Positions 17,601 to 26,186 of a stretch of DNA of 64,000 nt are shown piece after piece. Position 1 is the first letter of the stretch. Every line of letters begins with the position of its first letter. Where the stretch lies: positions 186,001 through 250,000 of the forward strand of contig NZ_JADJDO010000040.1 in assembly GCF_016702655.1 (NCBI RefSeq), read 5' to 3'. This stretch comes from Ideonella sp. (lineage in GTDB: Bacteria; Pseudomonadota; Gammaproteobacteria; Burkholderiales; Burkholderiaceae_C). Made by a program: the position numbers and the translations under genes. The notes under the pieces are model-generated. The model saw only the letters and a list, made by a program, of their open reading frames with translations. It ran no database searches and had not been told where the DNA came from.

Positions 17601-17647
17601 CAAATTCACTATCAGTTGACATAATATACATCGTAACAAGTACGATG
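17601..17647. promoter_or_regulatory. A+T-rich patch with perfect palindrome
   Basis: About two thirds A+T in a two-thirds G+C region. It contains TTGACA (17616-17621) and the perfect inverted repeat CATCGTA-ACAAG-TACGATG (17629-17647). It lies between the convergent ends of pqiC and the small minus-strand gene. It looks like an operator with half a promoter, but no matching -10 at standard spacing is seen. Confidence 0.35.
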
Positions 17648-17656
17648 CAGGCTGAC

Positions 17657-17866
17657 TCAGGGTTCGTCGGCCTCCGTCGCGGCATCGATCACGCCGTCGA
17701 ACGCGTCGCGCTCGGTCTCGGCGCTGCCAATGATCGGCTTGTCGAGCGGCCTGCAGATCCGGCTCTGCAGCCGCGCCAGGCGATCGGACCGTTCCATGGC
17801 CTGCACCACGCCCTGCAGATCCATCAGCATGGCGAACGGATCGGAAACCGGTGCTTGCTTGTGCAT
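17657..17866 (-). CDS. hypothetical protein, 69 residues
   Basis: A short helical protein starting MHKQAPVSDPFAMLMDLQGV. AAGGAG lies 6-7 nt before the ATG, a good ribosome-binding site, which is the main reason to accept it. I recognise no family. It is downstream of the ankyrin-protein gene on the same strand, 168 bp away. Confidence 0.55.
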   Translation of the reverse strand: MHKQAPVSDPFAMLMDLQGVVQAMERSDRLARLQSRICRPLDKPIIGSAETERDAFDGVIDAATEADEP

Positions 17867-18034
17867 GACGAACTCCTTCGGAAGTTGCCTTTCGACACGG
17901 GCAACTCTAGGCGCGGCGGCGCGAACGCGGAGTCAGCTTGACGCCAATTGGCTTGTCAGTCAATGGATGACAACCTGATCCACCTTCAGCCGTGCAGGAA
18001 TCGCGCCGGCAGCGGGCCGTTGGCGCTTGCGGCG

Positions 18035-18670
18035 TCAGCCGCCGGCCTTGGTCAGCATCTCGGCCAGCCACTCGCGGCCCGAGCCGCGGGCGAAGTCGGC
18101 CGCGCTCATGTTGCGGTCGTTGGTTCGCTTCGCGTCGGCGCCGCGTGCGAGCAGCAGCTTGACGCTGTCTTCCTTGCCGTAGCGCGCAGCCATCATCAGC
18201 GGTGTGGTCCGGTCCGGCGACTCCGCATCGACGATCGCGCTGCGCTCGAGCAACAGCGCGATGATCTTCGGCTCCGGGCCGCTGGCGGCATAGTGCAGCG
18301 GCGACCAGCCCGGCTTGTTGACCGGCGCGCCGCGCGCGATCAGGCGCTCGCACCAGCCGAGGTCGCCGCGCAATGCGGCCATCATCAGCGCCGACTCTCC
18401 CGCCCCGTTGAGCAGGTCCAGGCGGATGTCGGGCCGCGCGAACAGGGCTTCCGCGGCAGCCATGTTCTCGCCATGCAGTGCTGCGACGAGGCCGATCTCG
18501 CCGTTCGGCCCGCGTGTGTTGGGGTCGAAACCGCGCTCGACGAGCGCCGTGATGGTGCGTCCGTCGTTGCGCTTGACGGCAATGAAGAAGTCTTCGTACG
18601 AACCTGCAATCGCAGAAGAAACATACATTGCGACAATGAGATAGATAGTGTTCTTCAAGCTGAGTATCAT
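18035..18670 (-). CDS. ankyrin-repeat protein with signal peptide
   Basis: The 211-residue protein begins with a hydrophobic signal-like segment (TIYLIVAMYVSSAIAG), then four to five ankyrin repeats: one contains NGEIGLVAALHGENMAAAEA, another GWSPLHYAASGPEPKIIALL, another DRTTPLMMAARYGKEDSVKL. It is probably periplasmic and acts by protein binding; the partner is unknown. It follows tatD by 15 bp and likely belongs to the mltG-tmk-holB-pilZ-tatD unit. Confidence 0.88.
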   Translation of the reverse strand: MILSLKNTIYLIVAMYVSSAIAGSYEDFFIAVKRNDGRTITALVERGFDPNTRGPNGEIGLVAALHGENMAAAEALFARPDIRLDLLNGAGESALMMAALRGDLGWCERLIARGAPVNKPGWSPLHYAASGPEPKIIALLLERSAIVDAESPDRTTPLMMAARYGKEDSVKLLLARGADAKRTNDRNMSAADFARGSGREWLAEMLTKAGG

Positions 18671-18685
18671 GTTTGAGTTGATCCT

Positions 18686-19471
18686 TCAGGATTCCTGAAC
18701 GCGCGTGAACAGGCGCTCGAAATTGGCCGTCGTGGCCTCGGCGACGGCCGCAACGTCGATCTCCTTGAGTTGCGCGATCTGTGCGGCAACGAAGGGCACG
18801 TAGGATGGGTCGTTGGTCTTCCCGCGGTGCGGCATGGGCGCCAGATAGGGACTGTCGGTCTCGATCAGGCAACGCTCGAGCGGCACGTAGCGGGCCACCT
18901 CGCGCAGCTCGGCAGCGTTGCGAAACGTCAGGATGCCCGAGAACGAGATCAGGAAACCGAGGTCGAGGGCAGCGCGCGCGACGTCCAGCGTCTCGGTGAA
19001 GCAGTGAAACACCCCGCCTGCCTGCTCGCCTCCCTCCTCGCGCAGGATCGCGAGCGTGTCTTCGGCGGCGCTGCGCGTGTGCACGACGAGCGGTAGCCCG
19101 CTCGCGCGCGCGGCGCGGATGTGGACCCTGAAGCGCTCGCGCTGCCAGGCCATGTCGCCGACGCTGCGGCCGTTGAGCCGGTAGTAGTCGAGGCCGGTCT
19201 CGCCGATCGCGACCACGCGCGGCAGCGCTGCCAGCGCCGTCAGGTCGGCCAGCGTCGGCTCACGCACGCCTTCGCTGTCGGGGTGCACGCCGGCGCTGGC
19301 CCACAAGTTGTCGTAACGCGTCGCCAGTGCGTGCACGGCCGCGAACTCCTCGAGCGTCGTGCAGATGCACAGCGCCCGCTGCACGTCGGCAGCCGCCATG
19401 GCAGCGCGGATCTCGTCGATGCGCCCGGCAAGCTCCGGGAAACTCAGGTGGCAATGGGAATCGACGTACAT
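18686..19471 (-). CDS. tatD: TatD-family metal-dependent deoxyribonuclease
   Basis: The 261-residue TIM-barrel hydrolase has all metal ligands of the family: VDSHCHLSF (HxH), GETGLDYY (Glu), VVHTRS (His), HCFTE (His) and ETDSPYL (Asp). TatD enzymes are DNA exonucleases linked to DNA repair. The ATG at 19471 begins MYVDSHCH; a longer upstream extension is Arg-rich and rejected. It is fifth in the mltG-tmk-holB-pilZ cluster, a common beta/gammaproteobacterial order. Confidence 0.94.
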   Translation of the reverse strand: MYVDSHCHLSFPELAGRIDEIRAAMAAADVQRALCICTTLEEFAAVHALATRYDNLWASAGVHPDSEGVREPTLADLTALAALPRVVAIGETGLDYYRLNGRSVGDMAWQRERFRVHIRAARASGLPLVVHTRSAAEDTLAILREEGGEQAGGVFHCFTETLDVARAALDLGFLISFSGILTFRNAAELREVARYVPLERCLIETDSPYLAPMPHRGKTNDPSYVPFVAAQIAQLKEIDVAAVAEATTANFERLFTRVQES

Positions 19472-19542
19472 GGAGCGTACCGGGATAGCAAGGCGCCTGC
19501 GCGCAAACCGGCCGCGGCGCAACGCGCGCGGCTCTCAGCCTC

Positions 19543-19920
19543 TCAGATCGTCTGCGTAGGCTTGGCTGACGAGATCGACGTGCCCAGGATCTCCTCGATC
19601 CTGAGCTTGAGCAGGCGCGTCTTCTCGTCGCCGGGAAAGCGCACGCCAACGCCCTGCGTGCGCCCGCCCGACGCATTGGCCGGCGTGACCCAGGCCACCT
19701 TGCCGGCCACGGGATAGCGCTGCGGGTCTTCGGGCAGCGTCAGCAGCAGGTAGATGTCCTCGCCGAGCTTGTAGTCGCGCGTCGTCGGGACGAACAGCCC
19801 GCCGTCGGTGAGCAAGGGCATGTAGGCCGCGTAGAGCGCCGCCTTTTCGCGGAACACGAGCTGAATCACGCTCGGACGCGACGCCGCTGCCGGAGGCGCA
19901 GGGCTGCGAGCTTCGCTCAT
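19543..19920 (-). CDS. pilZ: PilZ-domain protein of type IV pilus assembly
   Basis: The 125-residue protein matches PilZ of the type IV pilus system: VIQLVFREKAALYAAYMPLL near the start, then GGLFVPTTRDYKLGEDIYLLL and GVGVRFP. It lacks the RxxxR c-di-GMP-binding motif of canonical PilZ domains, as expected of type IV pilus PilZ. It lies between holB and tatD, the usual place. Its ATG overlaps the stop of a 22-codon micro-ORF (ATGA at 19920-19917). Confidence 0.93.
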   Translation of the reverse strand: MSEARSPAPPAAASRPSVIQLVFREKAALYAAYMPLLTDGGLFVPTTRDYKLGEDIYLLLTLPEDPQRYPVAGKVAWVTPANASGGRTQGVGVRFPGDEKTRLLKLRIEEILGTSISSAKPTQTI

Positions 19921-19985
19921 GGGTAGGCCTGCGTGCTGCGCACGGCGGTGCGAATCCCTTTCGGGGGGGCCGGGCGGGGGTTCAT
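19917..19985 (-). CDS. micro-ORF linking holB and pilZ
   Basis: Twenty-two codons (MNPRPAPPKGIRTAVR...). Its ATG overlaps the holB stop (ATGA at 19985-19982) and its TGA overlaps the pilZ ATG (ATGA at 19920-19917). The sequence is a copy of repeat family B. The double overlap favours translational coupling across the gap; a product is not demonstrated. Confidence 0.35.
   Translation of the reverse strand: MNPRPAPPKGIRTAVRSTQAYP
19923..19984. repeat. dispersed repeat, family B copy 1
   Basis: Aligns with 33099-33158 and 59979-60036, sharing CGTGCTGCGCAC, the CCCTT..GGGG core and CCGGGCGGG..TTCAT. This copy is the most diverged. It fills the holB-pilZ gap exactly. Confidence 0.65.
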
Positions 19986-21043
19986 CGCCGCGAGTGTACC
20001 GAATCGGTCTCGCCAGCACGAACTTGCGCCATCGCCTGCCGGCCCTGCGCGACCAGCGATTCGAGCAACAGCGGCGCGTTCCACGGATGGCCGGCATGGC
20101 GTGCGGCGCGGGCCAGGCCCTGCCCCCATGCAGCGAGCGCGCGCAACCTTGCGCCCGATCCCGCCACGCTGCCGGCCGGGAAGTAGCGCGGCGCGGCGCC
20201 GGCCGCGACGGCCATCGCGTCGTGGCAGAACTTCTGCAGGCACTCGATCGCCAACGGCAACGGCAGCTTGGCCAGCGGCGATGCATCGCCCGCAGCGACG
20301 AGCGACGGCAGGTGCCGCCACAGCGCCCCGTCCAGCCCCTGGGCCTGGCGCGCCAGCGCTGCCAACGGCTGCCCGCCACTGGCAGCGAGCAGCAGATCGG
20401 CATCGGCGAGCCCGGTCGCGCGCAGCCACTGCGCGGCCAGCACCGGCTCGGGCGCGGGCAGCGCCAGCGCGTGGCAGCGGCTGCGCACCGTCGGCAACAG
20501 CGCCGCCGTGTCGGCACTGGCCAGCACGAGGCGCAGCCCGCCCTGCGGCTCCTCGAGCAGCTTGAGCAGCGCACTCGCGGCGATCTCCTGCATGCGCTCG
20601 GCCGGGTGGATCACGATCACCTTGGGCTGCGCCCGGCTGCGCGTCTGGCTTGCGAACTCGATCGCCGAGCGCACCGGCTCGATCCCTATCCAGGCGCTTG
20701 GTTTGCGCTTGCCCGCGTCGATCTTGTCGCGCTCGTTGTCCTTGGGCCACCAGCCTAGTTCAAGATGCTGTGTCTCGGGCAGCAGTACGCACAAGTCGGG
20801 ATGGACCTGGTCGGCCTGCACGAGGTGGCAACTGCCGCAATGGCCGCAGGCCAGGCCGCCTTCGCGGTCCGCGGCCGGCGTCTCGCACAGCCAGGCCCGG
20901 GCAAGCGCGAGTGCAAACGGCAACTGCCCTGCCCCCTCGGCGCCATGGACCAGCAGCGCATGGCCGCGCTGCGCGCGCAGGGCCTGCTTGAGCGGCTCGT
21001 CGAGCCAGGGCAGCGCGGCGTTGGCCAGCATCGCCGGCGTCAC
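19982..21043 (-). CDS. holB: DNA polymerase III delta' subunit
   Basis: Delta' is the stator of the clamp loader. The 353-residue protein has a degenerate nucleotide-binding loop (GAEGAGQ), a cysteine cluster ACGHCGSCHLVQADQVHPD, IHPAERMQEIAASALLKLLE and the SRC-type motif TVRSRCHAL. Start: GTG at 21043 overlapping the tmk stop (GTGA); an ATG four codons later is the alternative. The much longer upstream frame is the shadow of tmk. Confidence 0.93.
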   Translation of the reverse strand: MTPAMLANAALPWLDEPLKQALRAQRGHALLVHGAEGAGQLPFALALARAWLCETPAADREGGLACGHCGSCHLVQADQVHPDLCVLLPETQHLELGWWPKDNERDKIDAGKRKPSAWIGIEPVRSAIEFASQTRSRAQPKVIVIHPAERMQEIAASALLKLLEEPQGGLRLVLASADTAALLPTVRSRCHALALPAPEPVLAAQWLRATGLADADLLLAASGGQPLAALARQAQGLDGALWRHLPSLVAAGDASPLAKLPLPLAIECLQKFCHDAMAVAAGAAPRYFPAGSVAGSGARLRALAAWGQGLARAARHAGHPWNAPLLLESLVAQGRQAMAQVRAGETDSVHSRR

Positions 21044-21657
21044 AGGCCGCGCCTTTGCAGTGCGGCCTCGATCTGCGCCGCGACCGCGCCTTGCGGCTGC
21101 AGCGCGTCGATGCGCTCGAAGCGCGCCGGCTGCGCGGTGGCGCGCGCGCGGTAGCCGGCGATCACGCGTTCGAAGAACGCCTCGTCCTCGACCTCGAATC
21201 GGTCGGGCGCGCGCGCCGCCGCGCGCCTTGCGGCTGCTTCGCGCGCAGGCAGGTCGAACCACAGCGTCAGGTCGGGCTGCAGGCCCTTCTGCACCCATTG
21301 TTCGAGCTGCGCCAGTGCCCCGAGGTCGAAGCCGCGCCCGCCGCCCTGGTAGGCGAAGGTCGCGTCGGTGAAGCGGTCGCACAGCACGCAGTCGCCGCGC
21401 GCGAGCGCCGGCGCGATCACCCGCACGATGTGCTCGCGCCGCGCCGCGAACACGAGCAGCGCCTCGGTGAGCGCATCCATGCTCGTGTGCAGCAGTTCCT
21501 CGCGCAGACGCTCGGCGAGCGGTGTGCCGCCCGGCTCGCGCGTGCAAACCACGCTGGCCCCGCCGCGGCGCAGACGCGCGGCGATGGCGTCGATATGCGT
21601 CGACTTGCCCGCGCCGTCGATGCCCTCGAAGGTGATGAAGAGCCGCCCTGAGTTCAA
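21040..21657 (-). CDS. tmk: thymidylate kinase
   Basis: Phosphorylates dTMP to dTDP. The 205-residue enzyme has the P-loop FEGIDGAGKST, the TREPGGT motif, and DRFTDATFAYQGGGRG. The only in-frame start consistent with the mltG stop three bases upstream is TTG (21657-21655), giving LNSGRLFITFEG. No strong ribosome-binding site precedes it, so expression probably depends on coupling to mltG. Confidence 0.95.
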   Translation of the reverse strand: MNSGRLFITFEGIDGAGKSTHIDAIAARLRRGGASVVCTREPGGTPLAERLREELLHTSMDALTEALLVFAARREHIVRVIAPALARGDCVLCDRFTDATFAYQGGGRGFDLGALAQLEQWVQKGLQPDLTLWFDLPAREAAARRAAARAPDRFEVEDEAFFERVIAGYRARATAQPARFERIDALQPQGAVAAQIEAALQRRGL

Positions 21658-21660
21658 GTC

Positions 21661-22656
21661 TTATCTGCCGCGCTGGTACTGCTGGACCGCCCGATTATGC
21701 GCAGCCAGGTCGGCGCTGAACTCGCTCGTGCCGTCGCCGCGGGCGACGAAGTACAGCGCCTTCGTCGGATCGGGGCGGACCGCGGCCTCGAGCGCTGCCT
21801 TGCCCGGCATCGCGATCGGCGTCGGCGGCAGGCCGGTGCGGGTGTAGGTGTTGTACGGCGTGTCGGCGAGCAGGTCGCGCTTGCGCAGGTTGCCGTCGAA
21901 GCGGTCGCCCAGGCCGTAGATCACGCTCGGGTCGGTCTGCAGCGCCATGCCGAGGCGCAGCCGGTTGATGAACACGCCCGCCACCTTGCCGCGTTCGGTG
22001 GCGGCGCCGGTCTCCTTCTCGACGATCGAGGCCAGCGTCAGCGCCTCGTCGGCGCTGCGCAGCGGCGTGTCGGGTGCGCGCAGGTCCCATGCCGCGGTCA
22101 GGCGGCGTTGCATCGCGCGGTGCGCACGCTCGAGCACCGCAAGGTCGCTCGAGCCCTTGCTGTAGGCGTAGGTATCGGGAAAGAAGCGGCCCTCGGGCGC
22201 CTCGCCAGCGGCGCCGAGCGCGACCATCACCTGCGCGTCCGACAGCGCCGCCGTGGCGGGCTTGAGGCCTTCGGCGCGGGCGAGCTCGGCCCGAAACTGA
22301 CGGAAGGTCCAGCCTTCGATCAGCCGCACCGTGGCGAGCGTCTCGTCGCCGCGCACCATCTTCAGCAGCAGCCGGCGCGGTGACACACTGCGGTCGATCT
22401 CGTAGCTGCCGGCGCGGATGCGGCGCGCGTCGCCGGACCAACGGAACCACTCGTAGAGCGCCCACGCGGGCGCCTGCACGCCGGCGTCGACCCAGGCCTG
22501 CGCTACCTGACGCGGCGTGCTACCCGACTCGATCGACACCTCCACCGTGTCGGCCGCGAGCGGCAGCGGCTGCTGCAGCCACCACGCCACGCCCCCCGCG
22601 AGCAGCACGCCGGCGAGCACCAGCCCGGCGAACACCCACCGCCAACGCAGCCTCAT
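21661..22656 (-). CDS. mltG: endolytic murein transglycosylase MltG
   Basis: Inner-membrane enzyme that cleaves nascent peptidoglycan glycan strands. The 331-residue protein has one N-terminal membrane helix (FAGLVLAGVLLAGGVAWWL), a LysM-like part, and the catalytic YceG region with RFFPDTYAYSKGSS and the active-site Glu in ASIVEKETG, then NTYTRTGLPPTPIAMPG. Length is normal. It heads the mltG-tmk-holB-pilZ-tatD cluster. Confidence 0.96.
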   Translation of the reverse strand: MRLRWRWVFAGLVLAGVLLAGGVAWWLQQPLPLAADTVEVSIESGSTPRQVAQAWVDAGVQAPAWALYEWFRWSGDARRIRAGSYEIDRSVSPRRLLLKMVRGDETLATVRLIEGWTFRQFRAELARAEGLKPATAALSDAQVMVALGAAGEAPEGRFFPDTYAYSKGSSDLAVLERAHRAMQRRLTAAWDLRAPDTPLRSADEALTLASIVEKETGAATERGKVAGVFINRLRLGMALQTDPSVIYGLGDRFDGNLRKRDLLADTPYNTYTRTGLPPTPIAMPGKAALEAAVRPDPTKALYFVARGDGTSEFSADLAAHNRAVQQYQRGR

Positions 22657-22707
22657 GGCCAGCGGCCGTACGCAAACCCCGGTCTCGGATCGAACATCGA
22701 CGGTGAT

Positions 22708-22713
22708 GATAAT
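22708..22713 (+). promoter_or_regulatory. -10 element next to the ygfZ start
   Basis: GATAAT followed by six bases and the ygfZ ATG. Transcription would start at about the A of ATG. There is no Shine-Dalgarno sequence and only a poor -35 (TCGGAT). Confidence 0.45.
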
Positions 22714-22719
22714 CGGGGC

Positions 22720-23673
22720 ATGAGCCCGAACGACCCTTCAGTCCCTGTCTTCGACGGCGCCGTCCGCCTTGCCGACCTGGGCGTGATCCGCGCCAGCGGC
22801 ACCGACGCGGCGAGCTTCCTGCACGGCCAGCTGACGAACGACATCACCCACCTCGGCCCCGACGAAGCACGGCTCGCAGGCTATTGCTCGGCCAAGGGCC
22901 GGCTGCTGGCGAGCTTCATCGTCTGGCGCAAGGGCGATGAACTGCTGCTCGCCTGCAGCGCCGACCTGCTCGCGCCCACGCTCAAGCGGCTGCGCATGTT
23001 CGTGCTGCGCGCCAAGTGCACGCTGGCGGACGCAAGCGCCGAGCTGCCGCTCTACGGCCTGGCAGGCGCTGCCGCGCTCGCCTGGCTGGGTGCTGCGGCG
23101 CCGGCTGCCGCCGGCCGCAAGGTCGATCGCGATGGCGGCGCGACGGTGATCCGCCTGCCCGACGCCGCCGGGCAGCCGCGTTTCCTGTGTGCCGGACTCG
23201 ACGCGCCGCCGCCGCTGCCCGCGCTCGAGCCGCAATCCTGGCGCTGGCTGGAGGTGCGCAGCGGCGTCGCGCGCATCGAGCTTGCCACCGTCGAGCAGTT
23301 CGTCCCGCAGATGCTCAACTACGAACTCGTCGGCGGCGTGGATTTCGGCAAGGGTTGCTACCCGGGCCAGGAGATCGTCGCGCGCAGCCAGTACCGCGGC
23401 ACGATCAAGCGGCGCAGCCTGCTCTTCGAGACTGCAACCGGCGCTGCACCGGCCGGGAGCGAGATCTTTCACAGCGACGATCCCGCGCAGCCGGCCGGGC
23501 AGGTCGTCAGTGGCGCGGCCGATCCGGGCGGAGGCGGCAGCCTGGCGCTGGCCGAGGTCAAGCTCGCCGCGCTCGCCTCCGGCAGCCTGCACCTCGGTGC
23601 ACCCGACGGTGCCTTGCTGCGCCGCGTGGCGATGCCCTATGAGCTTCCGCTCGAAGCCGCCGCCGCGACTTAG
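22720..23673 (+). CDS. ygfZ: folate-binding protein YgfZ (iron-sulfur cluster maturation/repair)
   Basis: The 317-residue protein belongs to the GcvT-like YgfZ family that helps maintain Fe-S enzymes using tetrahydrofolate. The signature KGCYPGQE with its essential cysteine is present near residue 213, with GQLTNDI near the N-terminus. It is divergent from mltG. The ATG is preceded by GATAAT at 6 nt and no ribosome-binding site, so a leaderless mRNA is possible. Confidence 0.94.
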   Translation: MSPNDPSVPVFDGAVRLADLGVIRASGTDAASFLHGQLTNDITHLGPDEARLAGYCSAKGRLLASFIVWRKGDELLLACSADLLAPTLKRLRMFVLRAKCTLADASAELPLYGLAGAAALAWLGAAAPAAAGRKVDRDGGATVIRLPDAAGQPRFLCAGLDAPPPLPALEPQSWRWLEVRSGVARIELATVEQFVPQMLNYELVGGVDFGKGCYPGQEIVARSQYRGTIKRRSLLFETATGAAPAGSEIFHSDDPAQPAGQVVSGAADPGGGGSLALAEVKLAALASGSLHLGAPDGALLRRVAMPYELPLEAAAAT

Positions 23674-23682
23674 CACGCGTCT

Positions 23683-23759
23683 CTCAGTCGGCGCCGGGCC
23701 GCCCCAAGCCGACTGAGATCCCCCACGGGGGGGCGACGCCGAAGGCGTCTTGGGGGCCC
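23683..23759. repeat. GC-rich dispersed repeat, family A copy 2
   Basis: Ten-base stem CTCAGTCGGC/GCCGACTGAG (23683-23692 and 23708-23717) around the loop GCCGGGCCGCCCCAA, identical to the loop of copies 3, 4 and 6 although the stem differs. It is followed by CCCCCACGGGGGGG and a second hairpin GACGCC-GAA-GGCGTC. It lies between the convergent ends of ygfZ and the thioesterase gene. Confidence 0.8.
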
Positions 23760-23762
23760 GCC

Positions 23763-24632
23763 TCACAGCGCGAGCTTCATCTCCTGGTGCACGATGCCGG
23801 CCTCGGTGAACGCTGGCCCGACGGGCACGAAGCCGGCGCGGCGGTAGAACGCGACCGCGGTGGCCTGCGACGAGAGCACCGCCTCGCGGTCGCCGCGATC
23901 GCGTGCCGCGGCGAGCAAGGCATCGAGCACCGCACGCCCGACGCCGCTGCCGCGCTGCGCGCGCAGCACCGCCATGCGGCCGATGCGCGCCACACCGGGT
24001 GCGGGCGCAAGCAAACGTCCGGCAGCAAGCACCAGCCCGAGGCGGTTGCGCGCCAGCGCATGGAGCGCGCCCGCATCCGCATCGTCGCCCGCCATCGACG
24101 CGGGGATGCCCTGCTCGCCCACGAACACCTCGTTGCGCAGTGCGAGCGCCTCGGCGCGCGCTTCGCTCCACGCGCGGAGCTGCACGTCGATCATCGCCTC
24201 GCCGGCCTCGAAGGCGCCCAGGATCTCGCGCAGGCGCGGCGGCACCGGGCGCGAGGTCTGGGTGCGCGGGTCGGCGAAGACGTAGACGAGCTCGCCCGAC
24301 ACCAGCAGCGCGTCGCCACGAAACACCGCCGCTGCGACTGTCATCGACGAGCTGCCGATGCGCTCGCAGCGGATGCCGACGTCGATCAGGTCGTCGAAGA
24401 GCGCCGAGGCGTGGTATTCGACGGTCGCCTTGCGCACGTACAGATCGCCCTCCAGGCTCTCCATCGACTGCGCATAGGGCAGCGCGAGCGCACGCCAGTA
24501 GCCCGCCACCGCGGTATCGAAGTACATCAGGTAATGGCCGCTGAATACGATCTTCTGCGCGTCGATCTCGGCCCAGCGCACGCGCAGGCGGTCGAGGAAG
24601 CGGAAGTCGGCGCGCACGTGGGTCTTCTTCAT
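23763..24632 (-). CDS. acyl-CoA thioesterase (YbgC/FadM type) fused to a GNAT acetyltransferase
   Basis: Residues 1 to about 135 form a 4-hydroxybenzoyl-CoA-thioesterase-like hotdog domain (VRWAEIDAQKIVFSGHYLMY with the active-site Asp). Residues 145-289 form a GNAT domain with acetyl-CoA motif RMAVLRAQRGSGVGRAVL and a C-terminal YRRAGF. The fusion suggests linked acyl-CoA hydrolysis and acetyl transfer; substrates are unknown. Its ATG overlaps the stop of the esterase gene (24629-24632). Confidence 0.9.
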   Translation of the reverse strand: MKKTHVRADFRFLDRLRVRWAEIDAQKIVFSGHYLMYFDTAVAGYWRALALPYAQSMESLEGDLYVRKATVEYHASALFDDLIDVGIRCERIGSSSMTVAAAVFRGDALLVSGELVYVFADPRTQTSRPVPPRLREILGAFEAGEAMIDVQLRAWSEARAEALALRNEVFVGEQGIPASMAGDDADAGALHALARNRLGLVLAAGRLLAPAPGVARIGRMAVLRAQRGSGVGRAVLDALLAAARDRGDREAVLSSQATAVAFYRRAGFVPVGPAFTEAGIVHQEMKLAL

Positions 24633-25567
24633 GGATGCAGGGCCTTTCGCAATGCGGCCGCGCAGGCGGCCTGGGCGGTGCGCGCTTCGGGGATCGCGCG
24701 CCCCATCTTGATGAAATCGTGCGTCACGCCGCGCACGAGCTCAAGCGCGACCGGCACGCCGGCGGCGCGCAGCCGGTCGCCGTAGGCGATGCCTTCGTCG
24801 ACGAGCGGATCGCATTCGGCCAGCACGAGCAGGGCCGGCGCAACGCCTTGCAAGTCGTCGGCGTGCAGCGGCGCGAAGCGCCAGTCGGCGCGCTGCGCGG
24901 GCGCGATGTAGTGGCTGAAGAACCACGCGATGTCCTGCGCGTCGAGCAGGTAGCCGTTGGCGAAGACATCGTGCGACGGCGTGTCGGCAAAGGCCGCAGT
25001 GCCGGGCGTGACGAGCAGTTGCAACGCCAGCGCGACGCCGGCATCACGCGCGTGCAGCGCGCACACCGCGGCGAGCGTGCCGCCGGCGCTGTCGCCGCCG
25101 ACGGCCAGGCGCGTGCCGTCCAGGCCGAGCGAGGCCGCGTCGCGCGCCAGCCAGTGCATCGCGGCCCAGCTGTCGTCCACGGCGGCGGGGAACAGATGCT
25201 CGGGCGCCAGCGAATAGTCAAGCGAGATGACCACGATGCCGGCCTGCAGCGCCAGCTGCCGGCACAGGCTGTCATGTGTCTCGAGGCCGCCGATCGTGAA
25301 GCCGCCCCCGTGCAGGAAGAGCAGCAGCGGCAGGCGCGCGTGCGACGACGCGTACAGCCGCGCGCGCAGCGCGCGGCCATCGCCCCCCGGCAGCGTGATG
25401 TCGTCGACCCGCGCGAGCGGCGCGCGCGGCAGGTCGAGCACCTCGGCGCCAGCCGTGTAGGCAGCGCGCGCCTGGATCGGCGTCAAGGTGTGAAACGCCG
25501 GCCGCGCGGCGCGCCGGATGCGCTGCAGCAGCGCGCCCATCTGTGGCGTCAACGGCGCGGCGCGCAT
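24629..25567 (-). CDS. alpha/beta hydrolase, hormone-sensitive-lipase family
   Basis: The 312-residue esterase has the HSL-type oxyanion motif HGGGFTIGG, the nucleophile motif GDSAGG, the acid in ECDPLVDEG and the His in GVTHDF, so the catalytic triad is complete. It probably cleaves short-chain esters. It starts 6 bp after recR and is coupled to the thioesterase-GNAT gene. Confidence 0.92.
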   Translation of the reverse strand: MRAAPLTPQMGALLQRIRRAARPAFHTLTPIQARAAYTAGAEVLDLPRAPLARVDDITLPGGDGRALRARLYASSHARLPLLLFLHGGGFTIGGLETHDSLCRQLALQAGIVVISLDYSLAPEHLFPAAVDDSWAAMHWLARDAASLGLDGTRLAVGGDSAGGTLAAVCALHARDAGVALALQLLVTPGTAAFADTPSHDVFANGYLLDAQDIAWFFSHYIAPAQRADWRFAPLHADDLQGVAPALLVLAECDPLVDEGIAYGDRLRAAGVPVALELVRGVTHDFIKMGRAIPEARTAQAACAAALRKALHP

Positions 25568-25573
25568 GTTCCT

Positions 25574-26164
25574 TCAGCGCCGCTCGGACAGCGCGTGCGC
25601 GATCGTGCCCAGGTCGACGAACTCGAGTTCGCTGCCGATCGGCACGCCGCGCGCCAGGCGCGTGCTGCGCACGCCGCGCGCGCGCAGGCCTTCGGCAATC
25701 ACATGCGCGGTGGCCTCGCCCTCGGCGGTGAAATTGGTGGCGAGGATCACCTCCTCGACCGCGCCGTCGGCGGCCCGCGCGAGCAGCTCGGCGAGGCCGA
25801 TCTCGCGTCCGCCGACGCCGTCGAGCGGGCTCAGCCGCCCCATCAGCACGAAATACAGGCCGCGGTAGTGGCCGGTGCGCTCGAGCGCCGCCTGGTCGGC
25901 CGGGGTCTCGACGACGCACAGCAGGTGGTCATCGCGCGCCGGGTCGCTGCAGGTTGCGCACAGCGCGCTTTCGGTGAAGGTGTGGCAGCGCTCGCAATGG
26001 CGCACCTTTGCATCCGCCGCATGCAAGGCCGCGGCGAGCGAGCGCAAGCCCGGGCGGTCGTGCTGCAGCAGGTGGTAGGCCATGCGCTGCGCCGACTTGG
26101 CACCCACGCCGGGCAAGCGGCGCAGCGCGGCAATCAGCGCGTCGAGAGCCGGTTCGGCGGCCAA
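25574..26164 (-). CDS. recR: recombination mediator RecR
   Basis: RecR works with RecF/RecO to load RecA at gaps. The 196-residue protein has the helix-hairpin-helix LPGVGAKSAQRMAYHLLQ, the zinc finger CERCHTFTESALCATC and a Toprim domain starting CVVETPADQAALE. Order dnaX-ybaB-recR is the classic bacterial cluster. Confidence 0.97.
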   Translation of the reverse strand: MAAEPALDALIAALRRLPGVGAKSAQRMAYHLLQHDRPGLRSLAAALHAADAKVRHCERCHTFTESALCATCSDPARDDHLLCVVETPADQAALERTGHYRGLYFVLMGRLSPLDGVGGREIGLAELLARAADGAVEEVILATNFTAEGEATAHVIAEGLRARGVRSTRLARGVPIGSELEFVDLGTIAHALSERR

Positions 26165-26186
26165 GGCAGCGGCGCGGCGTGCCGGG

